Shown here piece after piece: positions 1 to 7,935 of a DNA stretch of 35,523 nt (position 1 is the stretch's first letter; every line of letters starts with the position of its first letter). The DNA is from Lachnospiraceae bacterium UBA1201 (lineage in GTDB: Bacteria > Bacillota > Clostridia > Lachnospirales > Lachnospiraceae), in the NCBI GenBank assembly GCA_002309675.1, contig DBXX01000073.1, positions 1 to 35,523 on the forward strand. Direction: 5' to 3'. The notes below the pieces were generated by a model, which was not told the DNA's origin, ran no database searches, and worked only from the letters and a program-made list of their open reading frames with translations. The translations under genes and the position numbers were made by a program.

Positions 1-1
1 A

Positions 2-286
2 ATGGGTGATATAGGATACAGAGTTAATCCGGATTACAGGAATATGGGAATTACTACAGAAGCTTTGAAGGAAGTGGTACGGTTTATATTTGAGAACACG
101 GAATTAGACCGATTGAATGGACGAGCAGACGTAAGAAACATTGCCTCAAATAAGGTTATGCAAAAATGTGGTTTTATAAAAGAAGGAACCATTCGTCAAG
201 GGAAAATGGTTTCGGTGTATTGCGACTATAATATCTACGGTTTGCTTAGAGAAGATTATATGAGCATGCAGGGTATACATAGTTAG
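2..286 (+). CDS. GNAT acetyltransferase, RimJ/RimL type (5' truncated by window)
   Basis: This is the C-terminal half of a GNAT-fold N-acetyltransferase, which moves an acetyl group from acetyl-CoA to an amine, often a protein N-terminus in this subfamily. The acetyl-CoA loop is seen as YRNMGIT near residues 12-18. The RimJ-type tail follows: an ASNKVMQKCGF segment and then an EGTIRQG turn. The ATG at position 2 is an internal methionine, since the family is about 170-190 residues and only 94 are present. The real start lies before the window. The substrate cannot be told from sequence. Confidence 0.85.
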   Translation: MGDIGYRVNPDYRNMGITTEALKEVVRFIFENTELDRLNGRADVRNIASNKVMQKCGFIKEGTIRQGKMVSVYCDYNIYGLLREDYMSMQGIHS

Positions 287-325
287 ACAGATTCTAATTT
301 GGTGATTAAGAAAAGGGGAGCTTGT

Positions 326-856
326 ATGAAATCGGATATTCTATATCATGGGAGTATCATTGGCGGACTGGATATAATTCTTGCAAATGCAAAATCGCAT
401 TCCGACGGGGGCAAGGTGGCATATTTTACCACGGATCGTGTTTATGCGCTGGTATGTTGCAGAAGTAAAGAAGAAAACTTTGTCACAATGGGACCTGGGG
501 AGAACGGAATTCAACATTACTACGAACGCTTTCCCAATCAACTCAAGGTCATGTATGACGGGAAAGAGGGTTTTCTCTATTCGCCCATATCTGTCTACGA
601 CTTGAAGAACACGAAGGACCATTCCTGGGAAAGCCCGGTTGATGTGCCGGTTGTCCTCCGAGAGCATATTGAAAACGTTTATGAGGAAATCCTGGCGGAA
701 GAAAGGGCGGGAAATGTGATCATTCATCGCTATGATGAAATCGATCCAGTCGAGCAGAAGATGCGCGCCGAGAAACTGCGAGAGTATGTGATGAATAACC
801 CGCAATTGACATATCGTGAGTTTATTATCAAGCATTTCTCGCCGCTTTGGGATTAA
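326..856 (+). CDS. Hypothetical protein, possible ADP-ribosyltransferase-like fold
   Basis: This is a 176-residue cytoplasmic protein with no signal peptide or membrane segment. I do not recognise a named family with certainty. The N-terminus has LYHGS (residues 6-10), then a glycine-rich turn and YFTTDRVYAL (33-42). That spacing resembles the HG...Y-T...A core of ART/PARP-like and RNA 2'-phosphotransferase-like domains, so an NAD-binding ART-like fold is an inference. The ATG at 326 is chosen over an upstream TTG at 299 because AAAAGGGGAG sits 5-6 bases before it. The next gene starts 16 bases after its stop, so they are probably co-transcribed. Confidence 0.7.
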   Translation: MKSDILYHGSIIGGLDIILANAKSHSDGGKVAYFTTDRVYALVCCRSKEENFVTMGPGENGIQHYYERFPNQLKVMYDGKEGFLYSPISVYDLKNTKDHSWESPVDVPVVLREHIENVYEEILAEERAGNVIIHRYDEIDPVEQKMRAEKLREYVMNNPQLTYREFIIKHFSPLWD

Positions 857-872
857 TAGGGGTGAAGTTAAA

Positions 873-1433
873 ATGTATAAAACAGGAACGCAAAAAATAG
901 AAACAGATAGATTGGTGCTTCGAAGATTTCGATTAGAGGATGCAGAGGATATGTATGCAAACTGGGCATCGGATCCCGAGGTTACGAAGTTCCTGACATG
1001 GCCGTCGCATTCGAGCGTTGACGTGACTAAGAGCCTTCTGGCTACTTGGATATCCAGGTATGAAGATGGCGGATATTTTAACTGGGTCATGGAGTATAAG
1101 GAAACAGGAAAGGTTATTGGCAATATTTCTGTCATCAAGCTGGATGAGAGAATAGATGCGGCTGATATGGGATATTGTATGAGCCGGGCATACTGGGGAC
1201 AGGGATTAATGCCGGAAGCGTTAATTGCTGTGATGGATTATCTTTTTGATGTTGTCGGAATAAACCGTGTTGCTGCGTGCCATGATGCAAATAATCCAAA
1301 ATCAGGACGCGTAATGGAAAAGGCCGGGATGAAACAGGAAGGAATTCTTAGAGATGCCGGAAAGAACAACCTTGGGATCTGTGACAAAGTATGGCATTCG
1401 ATGATACGAAGTGACAGAAAATGTGATTTATGA
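873..1433 (+). CDS. GNAT acetyltransferase, RimJ/RimL type
   Basis: This complete 186-residue GNAT enzyme is of the ribosomal-protein/N-terminal acetyltransferase type. It begins with the usual IETDRLVLRRFRLEDAEDMY segment and has the acetyl-CoA loop YWGQGLMPEAL around residues 110-120. It ends with the NPKSGRVMEKAGM and EGILRD pattern typical of the subfamily. The ATG at 873 follows GGGGTGAAG. An upstream in-frame ATG at 816 lies inside the previous gene and has no ribosome site. The next gene starts 9 bases after the stop, which suggests one transcript. Substrate unknown. Confidence 0.88.
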   Translation: MYKTGTQKIETDRLVLRRFRLEDAEDMYANWASDPEVTKFLTWPSHSSVDVTKSLLATWISRYEDGGYFNWVMEYKETGKVIGNISVIKLDERIDAADMGYCMSRAYWGQGLMPEALIAVMDYLFDVVGINRVAACHDANNPKSGRVMEKAGMKQEGILRDAGKNNLGICDKVWHSMIRSDRKCDL

Positions 1434-1442
1434 GGGATTGCT

Positions 1443-2213
1443 ATGCTACTCGAAGAATTTGAAAGAGAAACCAACGCAATAATTAATCCGGATATGTGCG
1501 TGGAGAAAATAGAGAATTTTCCGGAAGTAACGATATCATGCTTTTCATGGAAACTGTTCGACAGTGTTCTGGCGACGTTCGATGCAAAGAAGATCACGGA
1601 GATCCATTCTGCTACGGGCCTTAATCCGGTATATGAAGTTGAATATAAAGGGAAACGCTTTGCACTGTATCATTCACTGGTCGGGGAACCGATATGCGTT
1701 GCGCAGTATGAGGAGTTAATGGCCATGGGAAGTAAGCGTCTCATACTGCTGGGCAACTGTGGAGTCCTTGATAAGACCATTGAAGACTGCGGCATTATTA
1801 TACCTACAGCTGCGTTGAGGGATGAGGGAACGAGCTTTCATTATGCTGCGCCTGGCGACATGATAGAAGTTAACAAAAAGTATAGGGATATTTTCAAGGA
1901 AGTTTTGGCCGAGTGCGGATATCCTTACGTTGAAGGTGTGACATGGACCACGGATGCCTGTTATCGCGAAACCCGAGAAAAGATAAACCGCAGAAAAGAG
2001 CAGGGCGCCATTTGCGTCGAAATGGAATGTGCCGGAATGCAGGCTGTTTGCGATTTCAGAGGAACAGAATTCTTTCAATTCTTCTATGCCGGCGACAATC
2101 TGGATCATTCTTCATGGGATCCGAGAAGTCTCTCGAGCGGTGCACGTCTTGACGATAAGACGAAGATCATGTTCTTGGCATTCGAACTTGGATTAAAGAT
2201 AATAACTGATTAG
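1443..2213 (+). CDS. Nucleoside phosphorylase family protein (PNP/UDP superfamily)
   Basis: This 256-residue protein is related to uridine and purine nucleoside phosphorylases, which split nucleosides with phosphate to give a free base and a sugar 1-phosphate. Visible signatures are LILLGNCGVLD (the phosphate/ribose strand and turn), RDEGTSFHY as in uridine-phosphorylase-like enzymes, and VEMECAG, the family's ribose-binding Met-Glu segment. It ends with a hydrophobic helix. The start follows GAGGG closely. The stop is 14 bases before the HIT protein gene. A nucleoside-salvage enzyme beside a nucleotide-binding HIT protein makes a small nucleotide-related pair. The base specificity is not readable. 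Confidence 0.82.
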   Translation: MLLEEFERETNAIINPDMCVEKIENFPEVTISCFSWKLFDSVLATFDAKKITEIHSATGLNPVYEVEYKGKRFALYHSLVGEPICVAQYEELMAMGSKRLILLGNCGVLDKTIEDCGIIIPTAALRDEGTSFHYAAPGDMIEVNKKYRDIFKEVLAECGYPYVEGVTWTTDACYRETREKINRRKEQGAICVEMECAGMQAVCDFRGTEFFQFFYAGDNLDHSSWDPRSLSSGARLDDKTKIMFLAFELGLKIITD

Positions 2214-2227
2214 AGGGAGGATTGTAA

Positions 2228-2629
2228 ATGGATGCATGTATTTTTTGTAAGATCGCTTCGGGGGAGATTCCCTGTATGAAAGTATATGAGGATGATTTTA
2301 CACTTGCGTTTATGGATATTGCAAAGGATGTTGACGGGCATATCCTGATCGTTCCCAAGAATCATTTTAAGAATGTTTTGGATTGTGACGAGGAAACGAT
2401 ATGTGCTATCATGAAGACGGTTAAAACCGTATCGAACCATCTGACAGATCATTGTGGATACGAGGGGGTTAACCTGCTTAATGCCAGTGATGAAAGCGCC
2501 GGACAGTCGGTGCCCCATTTTCATATGCATATCATTCCGAGAAAAAGAAATGATGGAATAGACGCATGGCCCAAATTTGAAGGGGCAAAAGAAGATATCC
2601 AGACGGTATTTGAAAGAATTAAAATGTAG
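2228..2629 (+). CDS. HIT family hydrolase (Hint-like)
   Basis: This is a 133-residue histidine-triad protein. The family hydrolyses or transfers nucleotidyl groups such as AMP-lysine or dinucleoside polyphosphates. It starts with CIFCKIASGEIP, the standard Hint opening, with two cysteines that may bind zinc. The triad HFHMHIIP is at residues 97-104 with His97, His99 (expected nucleophile) and His101. GHILIVPKNH (37-46) is the other conserved strand. Length fits the family. GAGGGAGG precedes the ATG at a normal distance. It follows the nucleoside phosphorylase by 14 bases and is probably in its transcript. Confidence 0.93.
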   Translation: MDACIFCKIASGEIPCMKVYEDDFTLAFMDIAKDVDGHILIVPKNHFKNVLDCDEETICAIMKTVKTVSNHLTDHCGYEGVNLLNASDESAGQSVPHFHMHIIPRKRNDGIDAWPKFEGAKEDIQTVFERIKM

Positions 2630-2664
2630 GCAAACTCCAATCTAACATCTGAAGAGGAATAAAC

Positions 2665-3081
2665 ATGAGTGATTATATAATTAAACATAATGAATTGACA
2701 GCGGAAGAGTTTATCCATATGTGGGAATCTGTGTGGGGTGAAGGCCCGTCTTTTGAACAGACGAAACTTGCGATGAATAATACCTTGTTTAGAGTTTCGA
2801 TTTTTGATGGAGATAAGATCGTTGCCATGGCAAGAGTTATCGGGGATATGGGGCTTTGTTACTATATCAAAGATGTTGTAGTGTTGCCTGAATACCAGGG
2901 GAAAGGTATCGGTAGAATGCTGATCGATGAGCTGCTAAAGTTCATTAATGAGCATGGCGTCCCCGATACGAACATATTTGTGGAGTTGTGTGCTATGCCG
3001 GACAAGATACCATTCTATGAAAAGTTTGGGTTCTCTGCCAATGAGGCTCAGAGACTGAGGATCATGTATCATGTAGATTGA
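2665..3081 (+). CDS. GNAT N-acetyltransferase
   Basis: This 138-residue single-domain GNAT enzyme transfers acetyl from acetyl-CoA to an unknown amine. The acetyl-CoA site is VVVLPEYQGKGIGRML (about residues 72-87), a textbook Q-x-x-G-x-G loop. The later DKIPFYEKFGF segment is the conserved GNAT C-terminal strand and helix. GAAGAGGAA precedes the start. It differs in subfamily from the RimJ-type copies in the same array, so it is not a recent duplicate of them. Confidence 0.9.
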   Translation: MSDYIIKHNELTAEEFIHMWESVWGEGPSFEQTKLAMNNTLFRVSIFDGDKIVAMARVIGDMGLCYYIKDVVVLPEYQGKGIGRMLIDELLKFINEHGVPDTNIFVELCAMPDKIPFYEKFGFSANEAQRLRIMYHVD

Positions 3082-3128
3082 GATTTCGGTTATATGAAAT
3101 CGACAGATAAGGAGACAGAAAGGTCGAT

Positions 3129-4064
3129 ATGGACTACAGTACGAAGATTTCGGAAAGAATGTGGAACCAGCCGGATAAAGGTGAATTGGAGGCTGAGAGA
3201 GAACACACTTTTATCGATGATATAGTTCAGAAATCACACATAGAAAAGGAACTGCTCGCTAATCTCGATGGTATAGAGACCGCATTCGACGGCGGGGCAG
3301 GATGTGGACGATTTTCAATACTTTTGGCAAAGCAGGGGATCCATGTAACGCATTTTGACATCTCTCAACCTATGATCGATAAAGCGAGGGAGATCGCGGA
3401 AAAAGAGGGAGTACTTGATAAACTGACTTTTGTTAAAGGAGCACTTGAAGATCTATCGCAATACGGGGATCGATCATTTGACCTTGTAATGTCTTTTGAC
3501 GCACCGATATCCTACACTTATCCAAATCAAGAACGGACAATCGGTGAACTCGTCAGAATTGCAAAAAAGCGCATTATGATAAGCGTATCGAGCAGACTGG
3601 GAGCCTTGCCGTATTTGTCAAATCCCATACAGAAGAATCAGTTTATTTTGGATGAGGACAGCAAGGATGCCTGGGTACAGTGGTGTTTAAGTAGCAGAGA
3701 GAAGATGATCGAAGGCTTTTCTTTTAACAAAGATGCTCTGTGGAAATCCTATGAAAATGGCCTGCTGTGCGATGTGGAAGAGTCGAAGAAGTCTTATGAT
3801 AATGGCGAAATTCCGTGGAGTATTTCTTACCATTTTATGCCGGATGAGCTGGAAGGGATCCTTAAAAAGAATGGTGTGAAGAACATATCTCTGGCTGGTC
3901 CCGGAGCATATGCGAGGACCATCCCAAATGAGATACTGGTAAAGATCATGAAAGACCCATCGCAGAGAAAAGAATTTCTTGATTTTTGCCATGAGTATGA
4001 CAGCAATCCCTATGTTTGTGGAATGGGCAAAGACAACCTCTTTGCTAAGGGAGAAATAGAATAA
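3129..4064 (+). CDS. Class I SAM-dependent methyltransferase
   Basis: This 311-residue protein has a Rossmann-type methyltransferase core at about residues 45-160. Motif I is FDGGAGCGRFS (about 53-63), followed by the acidic strand end THFDIS that holds the SAM ribose, and SFDLVMSFDAPISY as motif IV/post-motif. The C-terminal 120 residues form an extra domain with no clear match, ending in SNPYVCGMGKDNLF. The substrate is unknown and could be a small molecule or a tRNA/protein group. The start has AAAGG 5-6 bases upstream. It lies between a GNAT gene and a protease gene in the same direction. Confidence 0.85.
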   Translation: MDYSTKISERMWNQPDKGELEAEREHTFIDDIVQKSHIEKELLANLDGIETAFDGGAGCGRFSILLAKQGIHVTHFDISQPMIDKAREIAEKEGVLDKLTFVKGALEDLSQYGDRSFDLVMSFDAPISYTYPNQERTIGELVRIAKKRIMISVSSRLGALPYLSNPIQKNQFILDEDSKDAWVQWCLSSREKMIEGFSFNKDALWKSYENGLLCDVEESKKSYDNGEIPWSISYHFMPDELEGILKKNGVKNISLAGPGAYARTIPNEILVKIMKDPSQRKEFLDFCHEYDSNPYVCGMGKDNLFAKGEIE

Positions 4065-4117
4065 ATATACATCGGCATTGCATAGTGAAAGGTGATCTTC
4101 CGCAGAAAGGAGCGAGG

Positions 4118-5167
4118 ATGAAAGACTTTCTACTAACAACGTTTGAACTGCCGGCTTGTGTTACGGCAGAGTACTATGATTCGGTCGATATGTTTACGCG
4201 TGAGTCCATTTGGCAGTTGTGTTACAGGGATCTCTCCAAACACGATATCAAGATAGCCTCGGAGGAGGAACTGTCTGAGTTGTGCTTTAACACGGATACC
4301 ATTTTCCCTGAGAGGCTGCGGGGGATGGCTGAACGAGTTCTACAGGATGGAAAAACCAACCATTTGAACACCTGTGGGCTTACAGGAAAAGGGGTAAAGG
4401 TCGCTGTGATCGACAGAGCGATCTGCAGAGATCATGTCGAATTTGACGGGCGGCTGGAATATATCAAAGTAGCTCCGGACCATCCGGAGATCGATCATTT
4501 GGATTTTCACGGAATGGCTTGTGCAGGCTTTTTGAGCGGCGCGACCTGCGGCGTGGCTCCGGAGTCGGAGCTGGTATACTTTGCGATACCGAATGCAACG
4601 TTGGATCGTGAGGCTTATTTCGGGTATCAGCTGGAGGCACTGAAAATGATTATTGAGTACAATCAAACGCACGCTTCCCGCATCCGTGTGGTAAGCCTTT
4701 CCGCCGGTTATGAAAAAAGCCAGTGGGAAAGGAGAAATGAACTCGAGAAGCAATTGGCGGAAACGGGGTGCACATTGATCGATGCGGTCAACTTTCCACG
4801 GAACTTCAGAGGGATCGATCAAATCACTAATCATGGAAAGACCTCGTTTGTGCTGAATAAGTTTCAGATCGAGGATTACGAGCGGAATAAGCACAGGGAG
4901 GGCTTTCCGGAGTATTTTGCATCCTTGTGTTTTGTACCGTCGGGCAGAAGAACATCCCCCGGTACGGAAACAAACACAGAGTACATTCACTGGAGCAAGG
5001 CGGTCTCGGAGAGCTGGACCATCCCGCAGGTGGCGGGTGCCTATGCGTGTTGTCTGCAGGCGGATCCGACTTTGCAATTTGAGGAATATATTAAAAGAAG
5101 CAAAAAATGCCAGAAGCAAGACGGGCATACGATTTTAGATGTAAAAACGATTCTGGAGTTAGCATAG
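4118..5167 (+). CDS. Subtilisin-like serine protease (S8), cytoplasmic, non-canonical
   Basis: This 349-residue S8-family peptidase has all three catalytic residues in order: Asp99 in KVAVIDRA, His131 in LDFHGMACAGF, and Ser299 in SESWTIPQVAG. Asn225 in DAVNF fits the oxyanion position. No signal peptide or transmembrane segment is visible, so it should act in the cytoplasm. The active-site serine block is unusual, because the common GTSMATPHVAG reads SESWTIPQVAG here. About 85 N-terminal residues precede the catalytic core and may be a propeptide or recognition region. The ATG at 4118 follows AAAGGAGCGAGG. A GTG at 4085 lacks a site. The metallo-hydrolase gene starts 9 bases after the stop. 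Confidence 0.85.
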   Translation: MKDFLLTTFELPACVTAEYYDSVDMFTRESIWQLCYRDLSKHDIKIASEEELSELCFNTDTIFPERLRGMAERVLQDGKTNHLNTCGLTGKGVKVAVIDRAICRDHVEFDGRLEYIKVAPDHPEIDHLDFHGMACAGFLSGATCGVAPESELVYFAIPNATLDREAYFGYQLEALKMIIEYNQTHASRIRVVSLSAGYEKSQWERRNELEKQLAETGCTLIDAVNFPRNFRGIDQITNHGKTSFVLNKFQIEDYERNKHREGFPEYFASLCFVPSGRRTSPGTETNTEYIHWSKAVSESWTIPQVAGAYACCLQADPTLQFEEYIKRSKKCQKQDGHTILDVKTILELA

Positions 5168-5176
5168 AGGGCAAAA

Positions 5177-5860
5177 ATGAAACTAGAGAAAATATCGGAA
5201 CACGTTTGGGTCTATCCCTTTGAAGAGCGAAGGGATCGACCGAATTTGAGTTACATCCGTGGGGAACGCTGGAACCTGGCGGTTGACGCCGGACACTCGA
5301 AAGAGCACCTCATGGAGTTTTATGATGCACTTAAGGAAGCGGGGCTTCCGCTGCCGGATATCACCGTGATCACGCATTGGCACTGGGATCATATACTGGG
5401 AATGCATGCCGTGCACGGGCTTACAATGGCAAATGAGAAGACCCGGCAACACATAGCGGACTTTAAGCATCGGATCGAGACGGAGGGAACGGACTTCTTC
5501 TTAGCTTTCCATGAGAGTGTTCGTGAAGAGTACAAGGATGGCAAACCAGTCGTGGTCACCCTTCCGGATATGGTTTTCAGCGGCGAGATGAAACTGGACC
5601 TGGGGAACTGTCAGGTTCGGGTATTTCAGGCGGAAGCACCGCATACGGATGACTCTACGTTGATCGAAGTGGTCGAAGATAAGGTGCTGATCCTGGGAGA
5701 TTGCACTGGCGGTACATTTCCCGAGTGGACGGTGGACCAGGTCCTGGCCGATAAGCTGGCTGTGACGATAACAAACATTGCCCCCGACCTATGCCTGCCC
5801 GGACACTGGACCCTGCTCAAGAAAGAGATCATCATCCAAGACTTGCTGGATGGGGAATGA
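5177..5860 (+). CDS. MBL-fold metallo-hydrolase
   Basis: This 227-residue metallo-beta-lactamase-fold hydrolase has the HxHxDH metal motif THWHWDH at residues 66-72. Further ligands are His156 in APHTDDS, Asp175 in LGDCTGG and His210 in LPGHW, so both zinc sites look intact. The overall shape matches the small soluble hydrolase group rather than true beta-lactamases, and no signal peptide is present. The substrate is unknown. It sits 9 bases behind the subtilisin-like protease and is very likely translated from the same message. Its TGA overlaps the ATG of a broken downstream ORF. Confidence 0.88.
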   Translation: MKLEKISEHVWVYPFEERRDRPNLSYIRGERWNLAVDAGHSKEHLMEFYDALKEAGLPLPDITVITHWHWDHILGMHAVHGLTMANEKTRQHIADFKHRIETEGTDFFLAFHESVREEYKDGKPVVVTLPDMVFSGEMKLDLGNCQVRVFQAEAPHTDDSTLIEVVEDKVLILGDCTGGTFPEWTVDQVLADKLAVTITNIAPDLCLPGHWTLLKKEIIIQDLLDGE

Positions 5861-6021
5861 AATATTTAGAGGTGGATAAGGTCGATATTGACAGGATCGC
5901 ATCATAGCCGTTTGATCCCGGTTGGTTCTATCGGTATCAATCGCATCTGCATATTACAGACGATGAGGGTCCTGGCGATTGGATCATAGATGGGGAGGTA
6001 TCCGATGAGTCAGATCGTTGA
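5857..6021 (+). pseudogene. Short interrupted ORF (in-frame TAG), probable gene remnant
   Basis: An ATG overlapping the previous stop (ATGA) opens a frame of 16 codons and then meets TAG at 5905-5907. The same frame continues for 37 more codons to TGA at 6019-6021. The continuation (PFDPGWFYRYQSHLHIT and onward) looks protein-like, with aromatic and acidic residues and no rare-codon pattern. It overlaps the start of the HD-domain ORF. I read it as a decayed or truncated gene. A chance open frame is the alternative. Confidence 0.3.
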
Positions 6022-6277
6022 GAAAATGCGACAGGAGATCATGGACCGAAGTGCCCGGTTTGAAGAACACACAAAGGGCACGAAGGATGAGTATAATATA
6101 TACAAGGAGCATGTTCAGTATGTGTATAAGTATGTGGTCATGCTCTCAGAGGGTAAAAATGTTGACGGGGAAGTGCTGGAATTAGCGGCCCTGTTGCATG
6201 ATATCTCCATGACCGACTGGACCCTGGACAGGAGCAGGCACAATGAATTCGGTGCGGAGGATCTAAAAACGCTCTGA
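6005..6277 (+). CDS. Truncated HD-domain protein
   Basis: This 90-residue ORF carries the first part of an HD phosphohydrolase-type domain: His36 in YKEHVQYVYKYV, the His65-Asp66 pair in AALLHDISMTD, and His79 in RSRHNEFGAED. HD proteins of this type usually run to about 170-200 residues and need a distal Asp, which is missing because the frame stops soon after. The next gene begins 13 bases later, so the 3' part seems deleted, not frameshifted. The ATG at 6005 follows GGGGAGG and is preferred to the in-frame ATG at 5990. It is probably non-functional or a small remnant protein. Confidence 0.6.
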   Translation: MSQIVEKMRQEIMDRSARFEEHTKGTKDEYNIYKEHVQYVYKYVVMLSEGKNVDGEVLELAALLHDISMTDWTLDRSRHNEFGAEDLKTL

Positions 6278-6289
6278 TGGAGGAGAACT

Positions 6290-6754
6290 GTGAAAGAATA
6301 TATAAAAGCTTCATTACATGACCTGGATGCGATTTTCGATATCGTTCAGTCGTCGATCCGAAAAACGTATCCGCGTTATTATCCGAAGGAGGTCGTAGAT
6401 TTTTTCTGCGATCTGCATAGCAAAGAGAGAATACAAGAGGATATAGAAGCGGGCATGGTTGGAATTCTCCTGGTTGATGGAGAATGCGTTGGGACTGGCT
6501 GCTATAATGACAATCATATTACCCGAGTATATGTCAAACCCGAATGTCAAGGAAAAGGCTATGGCTCATATATCATGGATCGCCTGGAAGAAAGCATCTC
6601 CGAAAATTATCCCAAAGCGGAGCTAGATGCTTCATTACCGGCATGCCACCTATACGAGACCAGAGGATACAAGACCATTAATCACGGCAAACATCTCGTA
6701 GAGAACGATGTGGTCCTGGTGTATGAGGTCATGGAAAAAACATTGGAGGAGTAA
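6290..6754 (+). CDS. GNAT N-acetyltransferase
   Basis: This 154-residue GNAT enzyme starts with GTG, supported by GGAGGA about 6 bases upstream. The acetyl-CoA loop is VYVKPECQGKGYGSYIM (about residues 81-97), and CHLYETRGYKTINHG is the conserved C-terminal segment. The N-terminus (KASLHDLDAIFDIVQSSI) is typical of small putative acetyltransferases. The substrate is unknown. It follows the truncated HD ORF by 12 bases. Confidence 0.88.
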   Translation: MKEYIKASLHDLDAIFDIVQSSIRKTYPRYYPKEVVDFFCDLHSKERIQEDIEAGMVGILLVDGECVGTGCYNDNHITRVYVKPECQGKGYGSYIMDRLEESISENYPKAELDASLPACHLYETRGYKTINHGKHLVENDVVLVYEVMEKTLEE

Positions 6755-6838
6755 ACGAGGACTGCGAAGGCCTTCGCTTGGGTCATGGAAAGAGAAGAGG
6801 CATAGTGCATTGATCGAAATAGACCGGAAAGGATCGGT

Positions 6839-7282
6839 ATGAACATAGAAGTTATCAGAGCAACAGAAACCTGGCAGCAGACGGGCGCATATTACGTCCG
6901 CATCCAGGGGATGGCCAGACAGCATGGCATTACGCTGAGGCGGGAGTTTGACGAGCATGACACTCCGGATACGAAGTACATTGTGCTCACGGATGATGGT
7001 TTTCCGGTCGCGACCTGCCGATGGTACGAGATCGACGCGGCTTCGGCGATGATCGGGCGCGTCGTCGTTTTGCCGGAATATCGCGGCCAGGGGCTGGGTG
7101 AGCGCGTCATGAACGAAGCCGAACACTGGCTTGTGGATTTTGGATATAAGCGGGCAGTCGTAGAAAGCCGCGATGTAGCCGTCGGGTTTTACCAGCATCT
7201 CGGTTATGCGGTGACGAATACAGAAGTCATCCACGGTGATACGTTTGACTGCATACGTATGGAGAAAAACCTGAAAGAGTAA
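6839..7282 (+). CDS. GNAT N-acetyltransferase (ElaA/YjcF-like)
   Basis: This is a 147-residue GNAT enzyme. The first half (VRIQGMARQHGITLRREFDEHD, given here only by its key pattern of a REFDEHD block) resembles the ElaA/YjcF group. The acetyl-CoA loop is VVVLPEYRGQGLGERVM at about residues 80-96, followed by GFYQHLGYAVTN. The ATG at 6839 is preceded by GGAAAGGA. Codon use here is richer in C/G than in the earlier GNAT genes. Acceptor unknown. Confidence 0.88.
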   Translation: MNIEVIRATETWQQTGAYYVRIQGMARQHGITLRREFDEHDTPDTKYIVLTDDGFPVATCRWYEIDAASAMIGRVVVLPEYRGQGLGERVMNEAEHWLVDFGYKRAVVESRDVAVGFYQHLGYAVTNTEVIHGDTFDCIRMEKNLKE

Positions 7283-7296
7283 AGTGGGAAAGGAGC

Positions 7297-7377
7297 ATGA
7301 AACAAGAGTTGGAGGTGTTCCCGCTCTACTGGGATGAAGCAAATCCATGCCAGGTCTATGTTATGTCTTTGAAATGA
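7297..7377 (+). CDS. Small ORF of 26 codons with a strong ribosome site
   Basis: An ATG with GGGAAAGGAG just upstream opens a 26-residue frame (begins MKQELEVFPLYWDEANPC) that ends at TGA 7375-7377, 15 bases before the flavodoxin-like gene. The ribosome site is among the best in the region. Two readings are possible: a real small protein, or the front end of a lost gene whose rest was deleted. I recognise no family. Confidence 0.35.
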   Translation: MKQELEVFPLYWDEANPCQVYVMSLK

Positions 7378-7392
7378 TCGATTGGAGAGAAG

Positions 7393-7935
7393 ATGATGAA
7401 AGCTTTGATCATAAATTGCAGCCCGGTGCGGACGGGAGCTACGGCAGAGATCGTTAACATCATAAAACGGGAGATATCTTCCCGATATGATACGAAATGT
7501 ATCTGCATAGCAGACTATTCGTTTGATTTTTGCCTGGGTTGCAGGACGTGCCATAATACAGCGAAGTGTGTGATGGATGATGATATTAGCAAGATCATGG
7601 AAGCGTTTGATGAAGCCGACGTCATTGTGTCGGTTTCGCCGTCCTACTGGGCCGATATCCCAGGGCAATATAAGGCGTTCATTGACCGATGCACCCCGTG
7701 GTGCGATACACACGAACCCCATGCCTCCATCAAAGAGGGCAAGAAGGGCTATTCGGTTGCACTCAGAACGGGTCCCGGGATGCATGAATGTGACAGGATC
7801 ATCCAGAGTATCGAACATTTCTATGGGCACCTGCATATCGAATGCGCAGGGCACCTGGGGCTAACATCCATCGAGTATAAAGAGAATGTGACAGCGAGGG
7901 AACAGGAGATAATTGACTTCTGTAAGGAGATTTAA
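7393..7935 (+). CDS. Flavodoxin-fold NAD(P)H-dependent FMN reductase-like protein
   Basis: This 180-residue flavodoxin-fold reductase probably passes electrons from NAD(P)H to FMN and an unknown acceptor. The FMN phosphate loop is INCSPVRTGATAEI (residues 7-20). A cysteine block CLGCRTCHNTAKCVMDDD has Cys47, Cys50, Cys53 and Cys59, a pattern common in iron-sulfur flavoproteins of this superfamily, though a cluster is not proven. VSPSYWADIPGQYKAFIDR is the conserved second FMN loop. Two adjacent ATGs (7393, 7396) share one ribosome site. The stop overlaps the next start (TAATG), so the two are translationally coupled. Confidence 0.88.
   Translation: MMKALIINCSPVRTGATAEIVNIIKREISSRYDTKCICIADYSFDFCLGCRTCHNTAKCVMDDDISKIMEAFDEADVIVSVSPSYWADIPGQYKAFIDRCTPWCDTHEPHASIKEGKKGYSVALRTGPGMHECDRIIQSIEHFYGHLHIECAGHLGLTSIEYKENVTAREQEIIDFCKEI

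Noticed and set aside
341..1138. A 265-codon minus-strand frame across two genes
   Set aside because: It overlaps two plus-strand genes with good ribosome sites and motifs, and has none of its own.
6764..6777. Perfect 14-bp palindrome GCGAAGGCCTTCGC before a GNAT gene
   Set aside because: It is isolated, has no T run or repeat elsewhere in the window, and could occur by chance.
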